Origin: Gemmatimonas aurantiaca T-27
GTDB lineage: Bacteria > Gemmatimonadota > Gemmatimonadetes > Gemmatimonadales > Gemmatimonadaceae
NCBI RefSeq assembly: GCF_000010305.1
Contig: NC_012489.1
Coordinates: forward strand, 744,001-808,000
Direction of reading: 5' to 3'
DNA: 64,000 nt
Shown here: piece after piece, positions 9,266 to 17,833 of the stretch
Layout of the letters: each line of letters opens with the position of its first letter
How positions within the stretch are numbered: the stretch's first letter is position 1
Made by a program: the position numbers and the translations under genes
The notes under the pieces: generated by a model
Databases searched by the model: none
The model's input: only the letters and a program-made list of their open reading frames with translations
Told to the model about the DNA's origin: nothing

Positions 9266-9661
9266 TCAGGCCCCGGCCAGTTGGCGAGCCAGGCGCTCGA
9301 GCTCCTGAATGGACGGACCGTCGAGGTGATTCCCTGTGGCCGCTACCAGGCTGCGTAGGGCGCCCGCCATCTGCAGCGCCGTCCCGGTGGTGGTTTCCAC
9401 GCAGCGCACAAACGGCGAGCGCGTGGCCGGCGGGAGTGCCAGCGATGCCAGCCACACCTTGGCGGCCGCCGCACGCGACGCCCGTTCTGCCGTGGGCAGC
9501 AGTTCGTCCGAGGCCAACCCCTGCGCCAACCGGGCCGTGGTCAGGGCTGCCAGCGCTACCTCACGACCACCACCGAGCGGGAGACGGCCGGCCAGTCCGG
9601 CGAGGGCCGGGAACGGGAAACGCAGGGTTTCGAGAGCGTACGGAAGGGGCTCGATATGCAC
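9266..9661 (-). CDS. Hypothetical helical protein paired with the DnaB-like gene
   Basis: I do not recognise a family. The likely start is the GTG at 9661 (VHIEPLPYALETL), giving 131 residues. The frame is open further up to 9814, but that region overlaps the divergent porX start and reads as Ser/Arg-rich non-protein sequence. The product is Ala/Leu-rich and mostly helical, with no membrane segment and no obvious catalytic motif (LATTARLAQGL- and ELERLARQLAGA-like amphipathic helices). Its stop lies 4 bp before the DnaB-like start, so the two are probably one transcription unit and may form a complex. Confidence 0.55.
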   Translation of the reverse strand: MHIEPLPYALETLRFPFPALAGLAGRLPLGGGREVALAALTTARLAQGLASDELLPTAERASRAAAAKVWLASLALPPATRSPFVRCVETTTGTALQMAGALRSLVAATGNHLDGPSIQELERLARQLAGA

Positions 9662-9731
9662 GGGCGGAACATAACCTCTGCAAGTGCCTGCTCGCTGGAC
9701 CACCGTTCGGCGCATCGGGTATCTTGTCCGG

Positions 9732-11294
9732 ATGGCGCAGCCGGCAAAGACGATTCTGTGGGTGGACGACGAAGCGGAGCTCCTCGAGCCGCACCGGCTG
9801 CTCCTCGAGGACAAGGGCTATCGGGTGGAGACGGCAACCAATGCCGACGATGCCCTGGAGCTGTTGCGCCGCCATACGTACGACCTGGTGCTGCTCGACG
9901 AGCAGATGCCGGGCACGCGTGGCCTCGATGCGTACCGCGACATCCGGGAGATCTCGCCCACGCTGCCCGTGGTGATGGTCACCAAGAGCGAAGAGGATAC
10001 CACGCTCAAGGAGGCCATCGGCGCCAATATCCGCGACTACCTCGTCAAGCCGGTGACGCCGCGGCAGGTGCTCACGGTCATCACCCGCATCCTCGACGGC
10101 CCCCTGATTCGCTCGCAGGCATTGGCCCGGGCTTTTGTGGAGCGGTTCCGCGCCATCGAATCGGAACGCTACGCGGGCCTCGATTGGCGCGGCTGGATCG
10201 AGCGATTCTCGGAATTGATGCAGTGGGACGTGGACCTGGCCGACGCGGGCGAACTCGGATTGCATGAGTCGCTGCGTGGGCTCTATCCCGACATGCATCG
10301 TGAGTTCGCGAATTTCATTCGCACCGAATATCCGCGTTGGCTACGAGAGCTCGACGGGGATCGCCCGCCGCTTTCGGTGGACGTGGTCACCGAGTTCCTG
10401 CTGCCGCTGCTGGCGCGCGATCGCAAGGCGATCTTCATCGTCATCGATTGCCTGCGTCTCGATCAGTGGCGTGCGCTCGAACCCTCGCTGAACGGTCTGT
10501 TCGACGTCGAGACCACGCACTACTACTCGATCCTGCCCACCGCCACGCCGTACGCCCGCAATGCCCTGTTCAGTGGGCTGTTTCCCGGCGAGATCGCGGC
10601 GCGATTCCCGGACTGGTGGGGTGAGCGCGATGACGAGGCGTTGAACGCGCACGAGAAAGAACTGCTGGTGGCACATCTGGCCGAGCTGAACGTCACGGCG
10701 AACGTGCGCTACCAGAAGCTGACCACGGCGGCCGACTCGGACGATCTCGAACGGCACCTGCCCGCGGCCATCGCCGGTGACGGGGTGCATGCGTTTGTCT
10801 TCAACTTCGTCGACATGCTCACGCATGGTCGCTCGGAGTCGATGATCTTGTACGAAGTGGCGCGTGACGAGATTGCCCTGCGGGCCCTCACGCGGCAGTG
10901 GTTCGAGCGTTCGGCCCTGTTTTCGCTGCTCAAGGAAGCTTCGCGGCGCAATGTGTCGGTGGTGGTCACCAGCGATCATGGGGCGTTGCACTGCAACTCC
11001 CCGGCCACGGTGTTCGCCAAGCGCGATGCCACGGCGAACCTGCGGTACAAGTTCGGTGAGGACATCCGCGCCGAACGACCCGAGCAGGCCCTGTTGTTCA
11101 GCAACCCCGACGACCTGCGGCTGCCGCATCGTGGACCGGGCAACAACACGCTGATGGCGGCCGGGGACACATTCTTCGTGTATCCCACGAAACTGCGCGA
11201 ATACCAGAGTCGGTACCGGGGATCATTCCTCCACGGCGGTGTGTCGCCCGAGGAGTGCATCCTGCCCGTGTCGTTGTTGACACCGAAGCGGTAG
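9732..11294 (+). CDS. porX: PorX-type response regulator with PglZ domain
   Basis: 520 residues from the ATG at 9732 (an upstream in-frame ATG at 9684 adds non-receiver sequence). Receiver domain at 1-125: ILWVDDEAELLEPH, phosphoacceptor LVLLDEQMPG (Asp56), VMVTKSEEDTT, YLVKPVTP. A helical middle leads to a PglZ/alkaline-phosphatase-superfamily domain from about residue 230: IFIVIDCLRLDQW (metal Asp), LPTATPYARNALFSG (Thr272 as candidate nucleophile), FNFVDMLTHG, VVVTSDHGALH and FLHGGVSPEE. Architecture and motifs match PorX, which in Bacteroidota controls the type IX secretion system and has oligonucleotide phosphodiesterase activity. No porY-like kinase or T9SS gene is seen nearby, so the local role is open. 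Confidence 0.9.
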   Translation: MAQPAKTILWVDDEAELLEPHRLLLEDKGYRVETATNADDALELLRRHTYDLVLLDEQMPGTRGLDAYRDIREISPTLPVVMVTKSEEDTTLKEAIGANIRDYLVKPVTPRQVLTVITRILDGPLIRSQALARAFVERFRAIESERYAGLDWRGWIERFSELMQWDVDLADAGELGLHESLRGLYPDMHREFANFIRTEYPRWLRELDGDRPPLSVDVVTEFLLPLLARDRKAIFIVIDCLRLDQWRALEPSLNGLFDVETTHYYSILPTATPYARNALFSGLFPGEIAARFPDWWGERDDEALNAHEKELLVAHLAELNVTANVRYQKLTTAADSDDLERHLPAAIAGDGVHAFVFNFVDMLTHGRSESMILYEVARDEIALRALTRQWFERSALFSLLKEASRRNVSVVVTSDHGALHCNSPATVFAKRDATANLRYKFGEDIRAERPEQALLFSNPDDLRLPHRGPGNNTLMAAGDTFFVYPTKLREYQSRYRGSFLHGGVSPEECILPVSLLTPKR

Positions 11295-11322
11295 TGGCCG
11301 TGCTCTCTCACCGGTATTGGTC

Positions 11323-13242
11323 ATGAGCGCCGCAGTTGCCGCCACTGGCGCCTTCCGTACTCCTGCGTCCCGCCTCTGGCGCCGTCTCTGGCGGTTCGTC
11401 GGTCCGCACAAGGGCAAGTTGGTCGCTGTCGTGTTGCTGAACGCCGCCGCCGCCGTGGCCGACGTGTTTTCGTTCACGCTGCTCGTGCCGTTCTTCAACG
11501 CGTTCTTCAAGACCGACCAGTTGTTGCCCAGCACGGGCACCATCGGCCAGCTACTGGAGCGCACGATTGGTTTCCTGCTCGATGAGCAGGACCGGATGGG
11601 ATCGCTGCAGAACGTGATGCTGATCGTGATCGCCGCGGTCACGCTCAAGAACACACTCATCTGGCTCAGTGGGCAGGTGGGTGTGCAGTTGCAGGAGTAC
11701 GTGGTCCGTGACCTACGCAGCAGTTTGTATGCCCATCTGCTGCGGTTGCCGTTGCCGTGGTTCACGCGCAACAAGGTCGGACAGGTCATCTCGCGTGTCC
11801 TCAGTGACACGACCAACGCCAAGACGGTCGTCACCGAGCTGGTCACCCGATCCATGTGGAGTGGAGCCCAGGTCGTGGCCACGCTGGTGGCCATGTTCAC
11901 CACGTCGTGGCGTCTTTCGCTCGCGGCACTGGTCATTGCCCCACTGACCATCGGCGCCATTCAGCCGGTGCTACGCAAGCTGCGCCGTGGCTATCGCCGC
12001 CTGGGCAATGAGCAGGGCGAGATGACCAGTCTCGTGCAGGAAGTGGTGAGCGGTGTGCGGCTGGTGAAGTCGTATCGTGCCGAGGGGCGCGAAGAGCATC
12101 GCTTCGTGACGCAGAATCAGGCCTACGCGAAGGGCTTCGTGCGGGTTGGACGGTTGGCCCTGCTGTCGGGGCCCGTCACCGAAACGCTGGGTACCTTCAC
12201 AGCGGTGGCGATCCTGTGGTACGGCGCGCAACTGGTGCTGGTGCAGGAGACACTCACTGGTGCGGAGCTGCTGGTGTTTCTCGTGCAGGTGATGCGTCTC
12301 CTGCAGCCGCTCAAGCAACTCTCGCAGGTCCCGGCAGCGGCTCAACAGTCACTCGCCAGCGCCGAGCGCATCTTCGAGATACTCGATGCGCCCACGGAAA
12401 CCGCCAACGATCGTGGCACGCGCACCACGGCCACGTTTGCCAATCACCTCGTATTCGAGGACGTCGGCTTTCAGTATGACGCCCACGCCGTCGCTCTGCG
12501 CGGGGTGACATTCACGGCGCGGAAGGGCGAGGTGGTCGCACTGGTCGGCGCGAGCGGTGCCGGCAAGAGCACCCTGGTCGATCTCGTGCCGCGGTTCCTC
12601 GATCCGACGGCCGGTCGCATTCTGCTCGATGGCGTGGATCTGCGGGAAATCCGTCTCGAGGCGTTGCGTGGGCTCATCGGCATTGTCAGCCAGGACACCG
12701 TGCTGTTCAACGACACGGTGCGAGCGAACGTGGCCTTCGGTCGACCGGATGCCACGCAGGCACAACTGGATGCGGCGGCGCGTGCCGCCAATGCCCTCGG
12801 CTTCATCGAGGCCTTGCCGCAGGGCTGGGACACCAATCTCGGCGAACGCGGCACCCGACTGTCCGGCGGCCAGCGTCAGCGTCTGGCCATTGCGCGCGCG
12901 CTGGTGTCCGATCCACCGATTCTGATCCTCGACGAGGCCACGTCGGCACTCGACGTGGAAAGCGAACGTCTCGTGCAGGAGGCCATCGACAACCTGCTGG
13001 TGGGCCGCACGGTGTTTGTCATCGCCCATCGCTTGGCCACGATCCAGCACGCCGATCGCATTCTCGTCCTGGACGGCGGTGCCCTCATCGAAGAAGGCTC
13101 ACACGCCGAGTTGCTGACGCGCGATGGCGCGTATGCTCGGCTGCATGCGTTACAGTTCGATCGGCGTGCCGTGATCCTCGACGACGAATCCGATATGCCG
13201 GCAAACGAGACGGCGGCGGTACCCACGTCCGGGGACGAGTAA
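11323..13242 (+). CDS. ABC exporter, MsbA-like (fused membrane and ATPase domains)
   Basis: 639 residues from the ATG at 11323. Type I exporter: six predicted helices in residues 25-330 and a nucleotide-binding domain with Walker A GASGAGKSTLVDL (about residue 413), Q-loop GIVSQDTVLFNDTVRANVAFG, signature LSGGQRQRLAIARAL, Walker B ILILDEATSALD and H-loop FVIAHRLATI. The coupling segment YVVRDLRSSLYAHLLRLPLPWF is typical of lipid A/lipid-linked exporters. It is followed 6 bp later by a glycosyltransferase-like gene, which fits a role in envelope glycolipid export. Substrate cannot be told from sequence. Confidence 0.92.
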   Translation: MSAAVAATGAFRTPASRLWRRLWRFVGPHKGKLVAVVLLNAAAAVADVFSFTLLVPFFNAFFKTDQLLPSTGTIGQLLERTIGFLLDEQDRMGSLQNVMLIVIAAVTLKNTLIWLSGQVGVQLQEYVVRDLRSSLYAHLLRLPLPWFTRNKVGQVISRVLSDTTNAKTVVTELVTRSMWSGAQVVATLVAMFTTSWRLSLAALVIAPLTIGAIQPVLRKLRRGYRRLGNEQGEMTSLVQEVVSGVRLVKSYRAEGREEHRFVTQNQAYAKGFVRVGRLALLSGPVTETLGTFTAVAILWYGAQLVLVQETLTGAELLVFLVQVMRLLQPLKQLSQVPAAAQQSLASAERIFEILDAPTETANDRGTRTTATFANHLVFEDVGFQYDAHAVALRGVTFTARKGEVVALVGASGAGKSTLVDLVPRFLDPTAGRILLDGVDLREIRLEALRGLIGIVSQDTVLFNDTVRANVAFGRPDATQAQLDAAARAANALGFIEALPQGWDTNLGERGTRLSGGQRQRLAIARALVSDPPILILDEATSALDVESERLVQEAIDNLLVGRTVFVIAHRLATIQHADRILVLDGGALIEEGSHAELLTRDGAYARLHALQFDRRAVILDDESDMPANETAAVPTSGDE

Positions 13243-13248
13243 GCGGCC

Positions 13249-14364
13249 ATGCGCGTGCTCGTGCTGACGACGGCACCGCGCTACACACCCGATGTGCAGC
13301 TATTGCTGCATCTCGCGGCCGCATTGAGCGCACGTGGTGATGTAGTGGCACTGGCCTGCGTGCAGGGCAGTGCCGTGGGCCGTGAGGTTTCCGTCGAGTG
13401 GCCGCGTCTTACACTCCGGACGTTCGGCTCCATCGGATCGACTCGACACACATCGGCTGTGCGAGAGGTGGTTGGCGCTCTGCGACCCGATGTGATGCTG
13501 GTGCGATCGGAGGCCGATGCCCGGCTCGCGTCCGCCGCGATGGGATCACGCGGTGGTGTGGTGCGCCTGGTGGCCCTCGACGAGCGCGGTCAGGCCGACA
13601 CCGACGAGGCGAACGGAGGCTGGTCGTTTGGGCGAAGCCGCGCCCGCATTGTGGAGTGGGGGCGTCGCGCACCGGCACTGAGTTGGCCCGGGGCTGCTCC
13701 CGCCGACGAGATTCGCGAGTCGGGCGTGAGTTCCGAGTTGCTCGTACTCCCACCGTTTGCGACACCCGGTGAGGACTCCACGGAGCCCCCGCCCTATGAC
13801 GTGCATACGGCCACCGCGTTGCGGGCGGCGGCCCACCTGCGTACGCGTCATCCTGCGCTGAAAGTGACCTTGCTGGGCGATGTGGCGGTGATGCAGGGGG
13901 CTCGGGTACATGCCGCGTCGTTGAACCTCACATCCGCTTTGTCGATCCGCCCGCTGCAGTCGTTGCTGTCATTGGCCGAGCGGGGCGCGACCGCACTGTG
14001 GGTGGCCGACCAGGGGGATCTTGGTGCGATCTGCACTCTGGCCGCGATGCGACAGGGGTTGCCCGTGGTGATGACGCACGATGCCGCGGCGTCTGTGCTG
14101 GTGGCGCCGGCCATCACCGGTGTGCTCGATGAGGTGCCGTACAGCGCGACGGCACCCGCACTGGCCGTTTCGATCGTGATGGAGTTGGCCCGCCTGCTGG
14201 GGGACCGCACCAAGCGTCGTGCCATGGATGAAGCGGCGCGCAGCAAGGCCGATCGTGAACATGGATGGAACGCCTTCGTGGACGATGCCGCCACGCAGCT
14301 TGCCAGGGCGGCGGGGCCGTCAGCGCGCACGTCCGCGGGCGCATCAACGCGGACCTCATCATGA
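13249..14364 (+). CDS. GT-B fold glycosyltransferase-like protein
   Basis: 371 residues. The N-terminus MRVLVLTTAPRYTPDVQLLLHLAAALSARG has the donor-free GT-B start pattern, and the C-terminal half shows LKVTLLGDVAV, LSIRPLQSLLSLAERGATALWVADQGDLGAI and a typical GT4 acceptor of nucleotide-sugar motif degraded to AAMRQGLPVVMTHDAA. The usual E-x7-E pair is not clear, so activity is uncertain. It begins 6 bp after the MsbA-like gene and overlaps the downstream permease by 4 bp. The tail is Ser/Thr/Ala-rich. A divergent glycosyltransferase acting on an envelope glycolipid is the best guess. Confidence 0.65.
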   Translation: MRVLVLTTAPRYTPDVQLLLHLAAALSARGDVVALACVQGSAVGREVSVEWPRLTLRTFGSIGSTRHTSAVREVVGALRPDVMLVRSEADARLASAAMGSRGGVVRLVALDERGQADTDEANGGWSFGRSRARIVEWGRRAPALSWPGAAPADEIRESGVSSELLVLPPFATPGEDSTEPPPYDVHTATALRAAAHLRTRHPALKVTLLGDVAVMQGARVHAASLNLTSALSIRPLQSLLSLAERGATALWVADQGDLGAICTLAAMRQGLPVVMTHDAAASVLVAPAITGVLDEVPYSATAPALAVSIVMELARLLGDRTKRRAMDEAARSKADREHGWNAFVDDAATQLARAAGPSARTSAGASTRTSS

Positions 14365-15200
14365 GTGCCGCGGACCGATTGCGTCGTGATGGCCGAAGTT
14401 GGATCGGGGCCACCGTGGTGGTGTTGCTGGTGCTGCTGGCGGTGGCGGCTCCGCTCGTGACGCTGCACGATCCGTCACGCATCGACTTGCGGCACACGCT
14501 CGAGGCCCCATCGGGTACGCACTGGCTGGGTACCGACGCACAGGGACGCGATGTGTGGGCCCGCTTGATCTTCGGTGCCCGTGTCTCACTGCTGGTGGGC
14601 ATTGCCTCGCAGGGGATCGCGCTCGGAATTGGCGTACTGCTGGGCCTCGTCGCCGGGTATCGCGGGCGATGGACAGACGAAGTGATCATGCGGCTCGCCG
14701 ATGTCACATTGGCCTTCCCGAGTCTGTTGTTGCTCATCGCGATGGCGGCGGCGTTCGAGCCATCGCTCACGGTGGTGTGCGTCGTCATCGGTGTGGTGGG
14801 CTGGGCGGCGATGGCGCGCCTGGTGCGTGGTCAGGTGCTGGTGGTGCGAGAACTCGAGTATGTGCAGGCGATGCGAGCGCTGGGCGCGCGCGATGGTCGC
14901 ATTGTGGCGCGACATATTCTGCCGAATGTGGTGGCACCGGTGATCATCGCCGGCACATTGGGTATCGCCGGTGCGATCATGGCCGAGGCGGCATTGTCGT
15001 TTCTGGGTTTGGGCGTGCAACCCCCCACCCCGAGTTGGGGGGCGATGATTGCCGACGGACGGGATCTCTCGCAGTTGCGGAACGCACCCTGGACGTCACT
15101 CGCGCCCGGTCTGGCCATTGGTGTGGCCGTACTGGGCTTCAACCTGCTCGGCGATGCCTTGCGCGACGCACTCGATCCACGCGCCGAACGACGCAGTTGA
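14361..15200 (+). CDS. OppC/DppC-like peptide ABC transporter permease (orphan)
   Basis: 279 residues from the ATG at 14361, overlapping the previous stop (ATGA). It has the OppC N-terminal helix, the SGTHWLGTDAQGRDVWARLIFGARVSL block, and the BPD_transp_1 core: RLADVTLAFPSLLLLIAMA, YVQAMRALGARDGRIVARHILPN (EAA coupling loop) and EAALSFLGLGVQPPTPSWGAM. Family members work with an OppB permease, two ATPases and a binding protein; none of these is adjacent, so the partners must be elsewhere or the gene has another role. Confidence 0.9.
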   Translation: MSAADRLRRDGRSWIGATVVVLLVLLAVAAPLVTLHDPSRIDLRHTLEAPSGTHWLGTDAQGRDVWARLIFGARVSLLVGIASQGIALGIGVLLGLVAGYRGRWTDEVIMRLADVTLAFPSLLLLIAMAAAFEPSLTVVCVVIGVVGWAAMARLVRGQVLVVRELEYVQAMRALGARDGRIVARHILPNVVAPVIIAGTLGIAGAIMAEAALSFLGLGVQPPTPSWGAMIADGRDLSQLRNAPWTSLAPGLAIGVAVLGFNLLGDALRDALDPRAERRS

Positions 15201-15250
15201 CACCTTGGCGGGCCTCTCGGCCTGTTTGAACTCTCCACACTGGCGAACCT

Positions 15251-16411
15251 ATGTCGTCGATCCTTGATGTCGCTGCACTGCGCGCGCAGGAATACCCGTG
15301 GATGGCGACGGATCCGGCCATCTACCTCAATGCCGCATCGGTCGGGCCGCTACCGCAGCGCACGGTGGAAGTCACGGCGGAATGGGCCACGATGCGGTCG
15401 CGTCCTCATCAGTTGCCATTTCCGCTGATGCAGGAGGCTGCCGCTACGGCGCGCGCGCAGTTTGCGGCGCTGGTGGGTGCCGACGCGGATGAAATCGCGC
15501 TGATGCCGAACACCACATATGGGCTCAATCTCGCGGCCCGGGCGCTTCCTTTGCGTCCCGGTGTGATTCTCACGTTCGATGGAGAGTTTCCGAGCTGCGT
15601 GTACCCGTTCCAGGCGCTGGGCTCTCGGGGGATCACGCTCGACCTCATCCCGAAGCGCGACGGCATTCCGGATGAAGATGCGCTGCTCGAAGCCATCGGC
15701 AATCGCTCCGATGTGGTCGCCGTGGTGGTTTCATGGGTGCAGTTCGCGAACGGCTTCGTGGCCGACCTCGCACGGATCGGCAACGCCTGTCGCGCACGTG
15801 GCATCTTTTTCATTGTCGACGGCATCCAGGGCTGCGGGGTGCGCCCCATCGACCTGCATGCGTTACCGGTGGACATCTTTGCGAGCGGGGCGCAGAAGTG
15901 GCAGCTCAGCCCATGGGGCACCGGTTTTGTCTATGTGCGCCGCGAACTCGTGACGGCGCTCGAGCCGCATGATGTGGGCTGGGCGTGCATGAAGGCGTCC
16001 GTCGACTACACGCGCCTCACCGACTACGAATTCGACTTTTTCGACGACGCCCGTCGCTTCGAAGTGGTGACACTCGCCTATCAGGACTTTGCGGCGGCCA
16101 ACGCGTCGACGGCTCTGCTGCTGGAGCTGGGCGTGGATCGCATTGCCGCCCATCTGGAGCGTCTGGGCGATCGTGTCGTGCAATGGGCCACCAGTCGTCG
16201 CGATGTGCGTCTGGTCACGCCAGCCGCCCCGGCACGTCGGGCTGGCGTTCTGTCATTTGCACCGGAGCGGCTCGACGAGATGGCCACCGCGCTCAAGAAC
16301 GCGCAGGTGATTCATGTGGTGCGCGAGGGGGCTATCCGGTTGTCGCCGCATAGCTACAACACCATCGACGAGATCGATCGGGTGCTGGCGTTGCTCGACC
16401 AAACTCGCTGA
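15251..16411 (+). CDS. Class V aminotransferase / cysteine desulfurase-like PLP enzyme
   Basis: 386 residues. PLP fold type I: YLNAASVGPLPQRTVEV at the N-terminus, ALMPNTTYGLNLAARAL (phosphate-binding loop), VSWVQFANGFVADL, IFFIVDGIQGCGVRPID (PLP-contacting Asp) and FASGAQKWQLSPWGTGFVYV with the Schiff-base lysine in GAQKW. The C-terminal small domain ends in IRLSPHSYNTIDEIDRVLALL. No cysteine-rich active-site loop is visible, so an aminotransferase or isopenicillin-N-epimerase-like activity is as likely as desulfuration. It is the last plus gene before a strong hairpin shared with tyrS. Confidence 0.85.
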   Translation: MSSILDVAALRAQEYPWMATDPAIYLNAASVGPLPQRTVEVTAEWATMRSRPHQLPFPLMQEAAATARAQFAALVGADADEIALMPNTTYGLNLAARALPLRPGVILTFDGEFPSCVYPFQALGSRGITLDLIPKRDGIPDEDALLEAIGNRSDVVAVVVSWVQFANGFVADLARIGNACRARGIFFIVDGIQGCGVRPIDLHALPVDIFASGAQKWQLSPWGTGFVYVRRELVTALEPHDVGWACMKASVDYTRLTDYEFDFFDDARRFEVVTLAYQDFAAANASTALLLELGVDRIAAHLERLGDRVVQWATSRRDVRLVTPAAPARRAGVLSFAPERLDEMATALKNAQVIHVVREGAIRLSPHSYNTIDEIDRVLALLDQTR

Positions 16412-16418
16412 TCTGGAG

Positions 16419-16478
16419 AAAAAACAGCGGGGGGAACACTGATCACACAAATAAGAGATCAGTGTTCCCCCCGCTGTT
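16419..16478. terminator. Bidirectional terminator with a perfect 22-bp stem
   Basis: Arms 16423-16444 and 16457-16478 are exact inverted repeats of 22 bp (starting aacagcgggg) around a 12-nt loop. Six A residues at 16419-16424 give a U-tract for the minus-strand transcript of tyrS. It lies between the convergent aminotransferase stop (16411) and tyrS stop (16483). Confidence 0.9.
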
Positions 16479-16482
16479 GCAG

Positions 16483-17769
16483 TTACGGAACCTGAATCAG
16501 TCCGAACTCGCGCTGTCCCTTTCGCACCAGCAGATGGCGGTCGCGTAGCAGGCGGTCTTCGCCCACCACGCGATCGGCGGCGCCGAGCTTGACGCCATTC
16601 ACGCTCACACCACCCTGCTCGAGTAGCCGCTTGGCGGCACCACGCGACGCTGCAATGCCCAGCAGCGTGAGGCACTGATATACATCGATGCCTTCCGCCG
16701 GAGCGCCTTCGGCCGGCGGTTCGTACTCGGCGAACGGGATCTCGGCGCGCAGAGCCTTCAGCGCCTCACCGGACAGTGCTTGCGGATCGGCCTTTTCGAA
16801 CAGCAGGGCCGACACTTCCTGTGCCACTCGCGCGGCTTCGGCGCTGTGCACACGGCTGGTGACTTCCACGGCAAGCGCGCGCTGCGCGGCGCGCTTCTCG
16901 GGCGCGGTACGCACTTCGGCGTCGAGTGCCGTGACCTCGTCCAGCGAGAACAGCGTGTAGTAGCGCAGATAGCGTGAGGCGTCCCGGTCGTCCGCGCCCA
17001 TCCAGAACTGGTAGAACTGGTACGGCGAGGTGCGCTCCGGGTCGAGCCACACGGAACCGCCGCCGGTGCTCTTGCCGAACTTGGAGCCGTCGGCGTTGGT
17101 GATGAGCGGGAAGGTCAGACCGTTGGAGTCGGCGCCGCCCGAGCGCCGGATCAATTCCAGGCCCGCGGTGATGTTCCCCCACTGATCGCTGCCGCCGAAC
17201 TGCAGCGTCACACCCTCGGAGCGGTTCAGCTCCCAGAAATCGTGCGCCTGCAGGAGCATGTACGAGAACTCGGTGTACGAAATGCCGCCGTCGATGCGGG
17301 ACTTCACCGAGTCCTTGGCCAGCATGTAGTTGACCGAAAAATGCTTGCCGGTCTCACGCAGGAAGTCCAGCACGGACAGCTTGGACAGCCAGTCGACATT
17401 GTTCACGAGCTTCGCACCACGAGGCCCGTCGAAGTCGAGGAAGCGACTGAGCTGGCCACGAATGGCCTCGGCGTTGCTGTGGATGGCGTCGAGCCCCTGC
17501 AACACCCGCTCACTGGCCCGACCGCTCGGGTCACCGATCATGCCCGTGGCGCCGCCCACCAGCGCATACGGGCGATGCCCCGCGCGCTGGAGGTGCATCA
17601 GCCCCATGATGGGGATGAGATTCCCCACATGCAGGCTGGAGGCCGTGGGATCGAAGCCGCAGTATCCGGAGACGGTGCCAGCGGCGAGTGCCGCCGGCAG
17701 GCCTTCGGTGTGTTGGCTGATCAGCTCGCGCCACGCGAGCTCGTCGAGTAGTGATGGGCGTGCAGACAT
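16483..17769 (-). CDS. tyrS: Tyrosyl-tRNA synthetase
   Basis: Charges tRNA-Tyr. 428 residues from the ATG at 17769 (MSARPSLLDELAWRE); the open frame upstream overlaps the divergent pbp gene and has no synthetase homology. Class I motifs: YCGFDPTASSLHVGNLIPI (HIGH equivalent HVGN), YALVGGATGMIGDPSG, YMLLQAHDFW, QFGGSDQWGNITAGLELI and KFGKSTGG (KMSKS equivalent). A C-terminal S4 RNA-binding domain follows (AASRGAAKRLLEQGGVSVNG, LLVRKGQREFGLI). This is the TyrRS group with KFGKS, usual in many bacteria. Confidence 0.97.
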   Translation of the reverse strand: MSARPSLLDELAWRELISQHTEGLPAALAAGTVSGYCGFDPTASSLHVGNLIPIMGLMHLQRAGHRPYALVGGATGMIGDPSGRASERVLQGLDAIHSNAEAIRGQLSRFLDFDGPRGAKLVNNVDWLSKLSVLDFLRETGKHFSVNYMLAKDSVKSRIDGGISYTEFSYMLLQAHDFWELNRSEGVTLQFGGSDQWGNITAGLELIRRSGGADSNGLTFPLITNADGSKFGKSTGGGSVWLDPERTSPYQFYQFWMGADDRDASRYLRYYTLFSLDEVTALDAEVRTAPEKRAAQRALAVEVTSRVHSAEAARVAQEVSALLFEKADPQALSGEALKALRAEIPFAEYEPPAEGAPAEGIDVYQCLTLLGIAASRGAAKRLLEQGGVSVNGVKLGAADRVVGEDRLLRDRHLLVRKGQREFGLIQVP

Positions 17770-17833
17770 GAGCGCAAGATAACCGTCCCGACGTGGCGCG
17801 TCGCGGCCCCGGTCGGTAGCCTTCAGGACTGTT

